From Ceraceosorus guamensis (taxonomy: Eukaryota > Basidiomycota > Exobasidiomycetes > Ceraceosorales > Ceraceosoraceae), in the NCBI RefSeq assembly GCF_003144195.1, contig NW_020290128.1:1-37234 (forward strand): a stretch of 37,234 nucleotides of DNA, in the 5' to 3' direction. The notes below the pieces were generated by a model, which had not been told where the DNA came from, made no database searches, and was given only the letters and a program-made list of their open reading frames with translations. Positions 28,684 to 37,234 of this stretch are shown here, one piece after another. Made by a program: the position numbers and the translations under genes. Within the stretch, counting starts at the first letter, position 1, and each line of letters opens with the position of its first letter.

Positions 28684-31035
28684 ATCGAACGAAACTTGTG
28701 TTTGAAGAGTAAAGAAAAAGAAAGAAAAAGTGAGTCGAAGTGACGGCGTGTCTTGGCACGAAAGTCTTCTTGCGTTTTTTGTGGAAGCATCCATGGGTTC
28801 CAGACAGAAGTCGTGATTTTAGTCACTTAAGTACCTTCAAGATACTCCGATTCAGAGCGTGCCGCATTGAGGAACGAGTTAAAAAAGTCGAGTGGAGTCC
28901 AAGACGGATACACACGCTGCCGCATGAGTCATCCGATTCACCGGCTGTCATTGGAACGGAGTATCCTATGGTGCCTAGCCATCCAATCGGACCAATGATA
29001 GTGTATAGCGGCCGTCAGTGAATGGGCTGATGCCCGATGGGCCTCTCTTTTGATCGGACGCACTGCTGGAAGGTGGCGTTGTGAAGATAATATCGGAAGG
29101 CGCATCAGCGCCAACGTCCGTCAGCCCGATCGCCGGCTTTGAAGCTCCAGCCAGCATCGACAATGTTGAGACAAGATGCTCGTCATGCCACACGTTCGCG
29201 CACCCTTCATCTCTCTTCGGCATCGCGAGTCTTATCGGAGCGCAAGCGGGGCGTGAAGCAGAGGCGGAATTGGAGAAATTATCTCGCCGCTGTCTTGTGC
29301 CTTCGAATCGAGATCCAAGTTGAATGGCATATGCGCTACGTCAACCGGTGGCCGAGAGATTCCCAAACGGGTCCGCTGGCCGCCGCGTCATGCTCGGCCG
29401 TCAGCCGTTAGATCTTAAATCCCCGCATTCCTGATCATTGCCACGAGGCTGTGCATGCTGCGGGCCGTACCTGAAAGATGGACGCCAAATCGTCCACTTT
29501 GACGACATGACCGAATGGCGGAACCTTTTGACTTGCGTAGTCGGACGCCTCCAACGTTGTTCGGAGCAGAGACCGATTTCCGAAGCTCTTCTGCATCGCC
29601 GGATACGGTGGATGCTATCTCAATAATGCGTGCTCGAGTGGGAATCTGTTCAAACGGAGCTGTGCCTACCCTTTCAACGATGAATGTTCGACCAGCTTCT
29701 GCATGGCAGCTTGATTGCGCCATCGTCCGCAAGGCGACATCGGCGACATCCGCCGCTTTTACTGTGGCGTCATCCGGACCGCGTGACGAATGGAGGCGGC
29801 CTGCCCGCTCTTCGATCCACAGCACAGCTTCTCTTCTGCTGCTAGCGTTCGGATGCGAGAGGTCCGCCGAAGCATCAAGATTCACATTGGCCCGCTGTGC
29901 TGTTGACTCGTGCAAGGCAAGTCAAAGTCTGCTCTTCCCTCATCACGGCTTTTGCTGGTCTGCGGTGTGTGAGCGGGTCCGTGGAGACACGAGGAGAATT
30001 TGGTGGGTTGTGAGGCACCACAGCAGGAGGATTACATTTGATTCACATTTTTGATTTTGATTCAAGTCCGGCCCACCGCCGCGTGTGTGCGGCGGTGCAG
30101 CGCCCAGCTGCGCATGACACGAGAAGAACACGTGATGACAGTCAGCAGGGCGGTGTGCGGGTGTGGGGAGCGCCGGCGAATCAAGAATTTGAATGTCAAG
30201 TCAGGAGTATTGAAATTCTTGATTCTTGATTGAACCACACACAATTTGAGTCACGAGTGAAGAGTGACTTTTGAAGCGCACATATGTGATCGTGACGGAT
30301 CAAGTCAAAAAAAGAGACTTGCAGCTAGTCAAGTCAAGTCAAGAGTGTGAGTCACGATCGAGTCATGAGTTATACGAGTAATTTCGCTCAGCACCGCGAC
30401 GAGTCATTCGCTTGCTGCGCACCAGCAGCAGCGAACGCCTTGCGCATGCAAGGTCAGCTGGATCAGTCGAAGTGATCCCGCCTTTACTGTACCAGTCGAC
30501 CTGCAGCGGCAATCGTGAATGTGAATAATATGGAGAGAGACTCACGACTACTCTTGACTGCTGTACCGTACCAGCACCATTCAGTCACGAGTCAAGAGTA
30601 TCCAACACGCGTCGCATTTTAGATGCGCGTCACAGACGCTACTAGCTGGCCGCGCTATGCCGAGCCAAGTCGAGGCTCGAGCTGCCCGTCAAGGTTGCTC
30701 TTTCCTTTACCACCCAAAAGGGGCCGCGGCCATCCCCTCTCAGAGCCCATTGTGATTTGACTTGCATAGATGGGGGTCGCCGAGCCATCACGCCTCGTGA
30801 CTCACGTCTTAGCTTCGAATGTCTGCGCTGCGCACGTCTTGGCACGCTCAGCGCTACCACTGTGCACGCTTCTGGATCTTTTAGAGTTTTGAGTACATAT
30901 GCGGAGGAGAACGAAGCGCGACTCGTGATTGTCAGCATCCAATCAACGTGCGAGACCCACATTCCCTTCTCCCTCGATCTGCTCACTGTCTCAAGCGCCT
31001 TTGCAGAGCATTCGCTTTGTCTGCATTCTGGAACC
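28684..31035. other. Intergenic region between paralogue C and the ABC transporter
   Basis: About 2.35 kb contains the paralogue C promoter, a possible dehydrogenase-like fragment (listed separately), a minus-strand frame of 82 residues at 28975-29223 that starts with ATG but has no recognisable domain, and the ABC transporter promoter. From about 30030 to 30810 the DNA is dense in TGACTCACGA, TCAAGTCAAGTC and ATTCTTGATT strings. No repeat family or transposase is visible. Confidence 0.5.
29471..29911 (-). pseudogene. Possible fragment of an NAD(P)-binding (SDR/NmrA-like) protein
   Basis: Two stretches on the minus strand make coherent protein when a 55-nt GT-AG intron (29669-29615) is removed. 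The first (ending at 29670) reads AADVADVALRTMAQ then AGRTFIVER. The second (29614-29471) reads PPYPAMQKSFGNRSLL, then PFGHVVKVDDLASIFQ, and ends at another GT donor. The ADVADVAL...AGRTF pattern is typical of the C-terminal half of atypical short-chain dehydrogenases. No glycine-rich nucleotide-binding N-terminus exists upstream, where the DNA turns into motif-rich intergenic sequence, and no clear last exon follows. It may be a truncated remnant or part of an unusual gene I failed to reconstruct; family assignment is weak. Confidence 0.3.
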
Positions 31036-34000
31036 ATGGCAGGTTCGCAAGTCGGTGAAGAGGCCATCGAGGTGCGCTGCAGTCCCAATAGTGATCTGGA
31101 AAGCGCAGCGTCACGTCCATCGTCGCAGCGCAGCAATGGCTTCGACCGAAAAGACGCCGGAAAGACGGTACGACCCATTGACGAGCGCCCCTTGGTGCCG
31201 GATCAAAAGGCGTCTTGGCTTAGCATGCTGCTTTTCATGTGGGTTTCTCCCATCATGCGCCTCGGCTTCAAGCGAACGCTGCAAAAGGAAGGTGAGCCAG
31301 CTACAAGCCCTACTCAGCTACTAGCCCAGTATGCACAAGTCGACACCTTCTCACCATGTATCTGCGGTGCTGCTCTGCAGACATGTGGCGCTTGGATTCC
31401 AGCCGACAAGCAGAGGCGCTTGGGGATGATCTTGAGTCCTTCTTTTACGATCGGTGCGCTCCACGCAGGAAACCCCTGGCCGTCAAGCAACGAGAAGCCG
31501 CAGCTGCGCGCTTGTCGGACTTCAAAGTGGGGGCTAAGCAAAAAGTACCCTTGCGATCGCGAAAAGGTACGTGAATGCGTTGGACGAGTCCTGTTGTTTT
31601 TGGGCACCAGCTCAAGCGTAGATTTCACCACACCCTTCTTTGAGCCAAAAGCCAAGTACGACGAGTCACTGACGTGGGCGCTTCACAAGCTCATTTGGAA
31701 GAGGCTCTGGCTTGCAGGCTTCCTGAAATTGCTTGCGGATGGTCTGACAGTCACGTCGCCGCTCGTCACGAAGGCCCTGCTTGACTACATCGGGCAGGCC
31801 TACGTGTATGCGAATACTCCGGACGCAGCCGCAGTGCTCCCAAAGCCCCCAAGCCAAGGGACAGGATGGGGTCTCGCCATCGGTCTCTGGGGTATGATGC
31901 AAGCCTCCTCCCTGCTTACCAATCAGTTGTAGGTCGCTGTTTGCGACCAGATGCAACACCGCCTTCTCTTTGTCTTACTTTTCCGCCCTTTCTGTGCTTC
32001 AGTTTCTACTCGGCTATGTATTGTGGACTGCAGAGCCGGGCCTCCCTAACCTCCATCCTGTTCCGCAAAGGGCTACGCCTGTCATCCAAGAGCAGGCTGA
32101 AGCATACCACTGGCAGATTAGTGACTGCAGTGTCGACGGACGTCACACGGCTTGAGACCTTGTACATGTACGCCCACGATGCTTGGCTGGGTCCGATACA
32201 GATCGTTGTGACCCTCGCGCTCCTAATCAACAATTTGGGGCCATCGGCTCTGGTAGCGCTTGGAGTCATCATCTTCTTCACACCCTTTCAAGCTGTCATT
32301 GTCAGCCGGATGGTCAAAGCAAGGGCAGATGCGGTCAAAGTGACAGATAAACGTGTCAGCCTGATGCAGGAAATCCTTCAAGGTATCAAGCTAATCATCC
32401 TCTTTGAGCATCGACAAGCATATGCGGAGAAGGTCAGCAGCCTGCGAAGCAGAGAAATTCACTTCATACGGTCACACGCCATCTGGTCTTCCTTGACCTT
32501 TATGCTCTTCTACGCCATGCCTATCATCAGTGCGACCCTCACTTTCATGACCTACAAGCTCTCTGGTCACGACTTGGATCCTGCAATTGTGTTCAGCAGT
32601 CTGCAGCTCCTCAACATCATCAAAACGGCCCTGGTCACGGGACCGCTTGCCATATCTTCGCTTGCAGACGCTCATGTCGCTCTTGGCCGCATCTCCAAAA
32701 TCCTTCTCAGCGAAGAGAATGCGGAGGAGAACATACTCAAAGGTGATCCATCCGGAGAGCCGAAGCATCAGTCAGATCACGACCTTGATGAAGAGATAGG
32801 TCTTTCAATCAAAGGCACGTATGCTTTCGAAAGTGTGGGCCCGCCCAAGGCAAAGCTCGACGAGAATGGTAAAGCCTTTGGTGCTACAAGCAGCGCGGCT
32901 GATAAGCCTACGAAAGAACAGATGGCGGAGCAGAAGGCGGCTGCAAAGGCAGAGAAGGAGTGTCAACAACGCGTCAATGCGCGACGCAAAGCGCGCCGAG
33001 CTCGCGAAGAGGCTGGTGAAGACGTGTTCACTGAGGATGAAGAGGAAGAAAGTGAGGAGGCTACGGACAGCCCAGAAGGAGCTTCCACAGATCTTTCAAA
33101 GCCCTTTGAACTCAAAGACCTACAGCTTGAGGTGGGCCTAGGCAAATTGACGGTGGTCTGTGGACAGATCGGCTCCGGCAAAAGCGCTCTGTTGCAGGCT
33201 CTTGTTGGGGATATGCGAAAGGTCGAAGGCGAGACGCATTTTGCAGGTCGGGTTGGCTATCATCCCCAGCATGCCTGGATCCAAAACATGTGAGTATGCT
33301 GCAAAGCAGTGAGGCCGTGGGACGGTCTTTTGGCTAACCGGCAAGATTGTGTCAGGTCTTTGCGCGACAATGTCATCTTCGGAGCGCCGGTTGACCAGGC
33401 ACGTTTTCAAGACGTGGTCGAGGCGTGCGCTTTGCGCCAAGACATCGACATGCTTCCGGATGGGGAGCTTACCGAGCTGGGAGAACGCGGAGTGACCGTC
33501 TCGGGTGGACAAAAAGCTCGCATCTCGCTAGCACGCGTTGCGTACTCTGATTCCGACGTGATTTTAATGGACGACCCCATCTCGGCTGTAGATGCTCACG
33601 TTGGTAAGCACATCCTTCAAAAGTGCATTCTCTCGGGACCAATGAAGCACAAGACACGTCTGCTGGTCACGCATGCTTTGCACGTCTTTCCCTTTGCCGA
33701 TGAGATCGTCTATATGGAAGAAGGACGAATCATCGAGAGAGGCTCATATGCGGATCTAGTGGAACACGGCCAGCGCTTCTCGCAACTCGTGCACAAGTAC
33801 GGCGGGCAGAAGGAGAAAGTCGAGGCGGCTGATACGGGTGAGAAGAAGAAGGTGACAGTAGACATGCAAGGCCAGGAAAAAGCTGCGGCCCAGCAGCTGA
33901 CGTCAGACGAAGAGAGAGCTCAGGGAGCAGTAGGCCTGAACGTGTACGTCAAGTATATCCGCGCAACCGGATCTTTGTGGCGCGTGCCATTCTTCTTGGT

Positions 34001-36219
34001 GCTCTTGACCCTCACCGAGTGCAGCCAGGTCGGCAACTCCGTTCTACTCGGCTTGTGGTCGCGAGAGGGCATCGATGGCTGGTCTGAGGGACAGTAGTGA
34101 GTCAAATGGACGCGAGGGGCTGGGGAAATGCGCATCTGATACTAAAATAGTGCTCTGCTCGTTGATCCGCGTTCAGCCTGGGTCTGTACGCTGGATTTGG
34201 AGCAGCGCAGGCAGTCTTCAACTTTCTAGCAACATTGACGTTCTATTACGCTGGCTTGTACGCCTCTCTTCACCTGTTTCGCGGTGCTTTCCGCGGAGTC
34301 CTCTGGAGTCCTTTAGGTTTCCACGACGTAACGCCTGTGGGCAGAATCATCAGTCGTCTTTCGTGAGTTCTAGATAGGTTTCACAACACGTTCTGAGCTA
34401 AAGGTCGGTTGCCGCGCTGCTTGTCCCCTTGCAGAAAAGACGTGGATCAGTTGGACTACGAATTACCGATGCACGGTTTCTCGTTCCTCATTCTACTGGC
34501 TTCTGTTTTTGGCACCGTCGGATTGACCATTTATGCTTACAACTGGCTTGGGCTCATGTTCCCGCCTCTATTTGCTCTGTATCTAATCGTGCAAACGTAC
34601 GTGGCCAGATTGCACACGTTTTTGTGCCCGTCCTTCGTGCTAAGCCTGCTCACTCCTCGCAGCTATTATCGCCGGACTAGTCGGGAGGCGAAACGCCTCG
34701 AGTCCATCCTGCGCTCCTTCCTCTACGCCAGCTTCATGGAGGCGCTAGATGGCATCGCTACTGTTCGCGCTTTCAAGGCACAAGAGCGCTTTGTAAACAC
34801 TATCCAGACACTCGTAGACACTACCAATTCCGCATACATGGTGACGATTGCGGCGCAAAGATGGCTCTCCGTTCGGGTCGATGCGATCGGCAACGTCATC
34901 ATCCTCGGCATCGGTCTTGCGTCTGTAGGTTTTCGCGAATCGCAGAATCCAGCCACACTCGTGAGTACAGCCGTGTTTTTCTGTATTCATGAATACTTCG
35001 CATAGCTGAGCGAGAAGCGTCATTCACTCGTAGGGTGTGGTTCTCTCGTACGCAACAAACATCACCACATTACTTTCCTCAATCGTCGCGATCTTTGCAG
35101 AGGTGAGGGCTGAGAGCAGAAATTGACCATTATAGTACTTTGCTAATACGTTTTCGGTGCGCGCTTCAGGTCGAGACGCAAATGAACTCTGTCGAGCGGC
35201 TGCTCCACTACACGACGCTCTCGCCAGAGGGTCAGGACCACTTGCCGCAAGATCCCTCCGGGCAGGAATGGCCTCTGCGTGGCGCGATCGATTTCGAAAG
35301 CGTCCAATTACGATATCGCGAAGGCTTGCCTCTCGTTCTCAACGGCTTCAATGCTTCCATTCGCCCCGGCGAGCGCATCGGGATTGTTGGACGGACAGGT
35401 AGTGGCAAATCAACCTTGCTGGCTGCTTTGTTCCGCACGGTAGACTTGGCAGGAGGAAGCATTCGGATCGACGGCATCGACGTCAACAAGATCGGTCTCG
35501 CCACGCTCAGACACAGACTTGCCATCGTTCCTCAAGACACGTACATTTTCGAGTCCACTCTTCGAGACAATCTTGATCCGACGGGCAACGCGACGGATCA
35601 AGCGCTCAACGCCGCGCTTCGAGCCGTCGGACTGCTACAACCTTTACAAAGCCAGTCCGATGTCGATGAGCACATTGAAGGGGAGGTCATCGAGGAACCC
35701 GAGTCCAGCGCTGCCCTCCAGCCATCTTCGCCGTCACAGGCTGACAAGACGCCGAGCGCTGCAGCGGTCCGCTTTCAGCTGGATCTGCACTGCCGACAGG
35801 ATTCTTTCTCGGCGGGACAAAAGCAGCTGGTAGGTCTTGCGCGCGCGCTGGTCAAAAATTCTCGCATCATCGTCCTGGACGAAGCGACGGCCTCAGTAGA
35901 TGCGGAAGCGGACGCCAACGTTCAGCACATGATCCACACGCTGCGAAAGCGCACGCTTCTGATCATCGCGCACCGTTTGCACACGGTTGCAGCGGTGGAT
36001 CGCATCCTCGTCATGAACGATGGGCAAGCGGTGGAGTTCGACGCTCCCCTGACCCTTTTTGATCGGCAAGAATCCACTTTCAGAGATATGTGCGATCAGG
36101 CAAACCTCACTAGGGGGATGATCATGGAGGTTCAAGCAGCTGCGGCGAGTGCGGCTAGTCGATTCGATGGGTTGCATCAAAGTCGTGAGCGCGCCAATCA
36201 GCAAGATAGCTCCCCGTAG
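31036..36219 (+). CDS. ABCC-type (Yor1/MRP-like) multidrug or anion transporter
   Basis: Ten exons (31036-31291, 31381-31566, 31622-31928, 32003-33289, 33356-34096, 34177-34362, 34435-34596, 34663-34960, 35034-35102, 35170-36219) keep phase across introns of 55-89 nt and give 1,513 residues, near yeast Yor1 (1,477). Layout: cytosolic N-terminus, TMD1 (~165-475), NBD1 with Walker A GQIGSGKS (~638-645), signature VSGGQKARISLARV and Walker B VILMDDP. TMD2 (~870-1165) and NBD2 follow, with Walker A GRTGSGKS (~1240), FSAGQKQL signature and Walker B VLDEATASVD. As in ABCC proteins generally, the NBD1 catalytic Glu is Asp and the site is degenerate. There is no extra N-terminal TMD0, which favours the short Yor1-like class. 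A ~100-residue Lys/Glu-rich insertion precedes the NBD1 Walker A. Likely an exporter of drugs or conjugated anions at the plasma or vacuolar membrane; substrate unknown. Confidence 0.92.
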
Positions 36220-37234
36220 CGCTCATCATTCACGGAAAATCCAACACAACGCGTTTTTCGAGGTTGTCTCAATCCTGCGGACGCTACATTGCAGTCACAC
36301 GTACCCCAGATCTGCGGGCACAAATGCGGCACCACAGCATTCGTAATCACATTGTACCATAGCTGCGGACAATCACCACTCCACATCGCTAGAGTCTCTG
36401 CTTCTTTTTTCGTATTCAAACTCACTACATCACCGCTCACAAAGCTCGCATCCACTATCATGATTCTTGCATTGCAGGCTGGCAGCCTCATGCTACTCAT
36501 AGTACCGGTGTATCATTTGTGCATCCCCCTCACGAGCCAACATCAACAATTGCACAAGCGAGTATTCAACACTTGCGCGCGGTATGTGCGAAATCACAAT
36601 GCAGCGAGCGATGAGCGGCCAATGGCTTGAAGCGTCGATTGTGGGCATCATTTGATGCGAAGGCGGTTTGATGCGTCTATCGCGAATCAGATAAAGGCAT
36701 CGAAAGTTAGACTGGTGATTGCCATTTAGCATCACCAACAAGTAGCGCCATTGCATATCACGTGCGCGCTCAAGTTGGCGAGTCTGAGTGTTCGCACGCA
36801 CGCTTGCACGCTTCACGATTTGCATTCATTCACGAGTCATGGATTCAAGATTCGCCATTCAAGATTCTCTCAAGATTTCGATTCGGATTCTGATGCAGGT
36901 TTCGAAATCTTCGTCATCCGATTTCAACCTCGCAAGCTCATGACTTTCACCTTTTCAACTCACGGCCCCCCATCGTAAACGTGGATTCGAATTTCATATC
37001 TGGGTCGATGGATGGCAAGAACGATCGATCCACTTTCTATCCGAGCGCCCGCTACCATCATCCCGCCCGATGCCTGCCTGCGCTTTGTAGCAGCTCAAGC
37101 GAACTTCACTACTCTGATTTGAAAGTACTCGCTAGGCAAACCCACGACCAAAACCCGCACGGCGCCCAAACATCAAAACCAAATAGGCCCGCGCAGTGAG
37201 AGGTGTGGAGCAGAAGCACGCGCCTTTTCTTGCC
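36220..37234. other. Region downstream of the ABC transporter, no gene recognised
   Basis: About 1 kb shows only short frames (up to 113 residues) without motifs. The first few hundred bases are probably the transporter's 3' UTR. Around 36820-36920 the sequence is a run of ATTCACGAGTC, ATTCAAGATTC and similar strings of the type found between other genes here. A gene starting beyond the right edge may have its promoter in this stretch. Confidence 0.5.

Noticed and set aside
29515-30054. 179-residue plus-strand frame
   Set aside because: It is the shadow of the coherent minus-strand dehydrogenase-like exons and continues into motif-rich intergenic DNA.
1-37234. Search by eye for tRNA genes, transposases, reverse transcriptases, viral genes and CRISPR arrays
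   Set aside because: No TTCGA-arm/tRNA fold, no catalytic motif of mobile elements and no regularly spaced repeats were found. A short tRNA with an intron could have been missed by eye.

Overview
This is a nuclear fungal window, almost certainly from a basidiomycete and probably from Ustilaginomycotina. The reasons are genes split by short GT-AG introns (53-223 nt where I could place them), the gene content (RNase P Rpp40, sterol C-5 desaturase, a Mgm1 dynamin, Cwc2, an Nbr1 receptor), and moderately GC-rich DNA with Ser/Pro/Gln-rich protein extensions. The placement below phylum is inference. I saw no rRNA, tRNA, CRISPR, retroelement or virus-derived gene.

Left part (1-13,046): a pyridoxal-reductase-like aldo/keto reductase (+, 3 exons) faces the splicing factor Cwc2 (-, 2 exons). 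Cwc2 shares a ~630 bp divergent promoter region with a small DUF4870-like membrane protein (+, 3 exons). An Nbr1-type autophagy receptor (-, intronless) follows. A ~2.1 kb microsatellite-rich gap then separates it from the ergosterol enzyme Erg3 (-, 2 exons).

Middle part (13,047-21,260): after a ~2.7 kb gene-poor stretch come the RNase P/MRP subunit Rpp40 (+, 5 exons) and, convergent with it, the mitochondrial inner-membrane fusion GTPase Mgm1/OPA1 (-, 3 exons, the last coding for only 19 residues).

Right part (21,261-37,234): three tandem genes on the minus strand encode secreted-type proteins I do not recognise. They share a signal peptide, an N-terminal repeat bounded by tryptophans exactly 17 residues apart (W-L...S-W-L), and about three copies of a ~50-residue C-terminal repeat (G-K-D ... 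I ... A ... G-x-P ... F-Y). This family is the most interesting content of the window and looks like a lineage-specific, duplicated set of candidate secreted effectors. Beyond a region holding a probable dehydrogenase-like gene fragment lies a full-length ABCC (Yor1/MRP-like) transporter (+, 10 exons, about 1,513 residues).

The single-copy genes are core housekeeping functions (B6 metabolism, splicing, tRNA processing, sterol synthesis, mitochondrial fusion, selective autophagy) and show no operon-like logic. The secreted trio is a genuine local gene family. Gaps between genes repeatedly carry short motifs around TGACTCA and TCACGA that are scarce inside exons. Exon borders were worked out by hand from splice signals, reading phase and protein-family continuity, with no transcript evidence.
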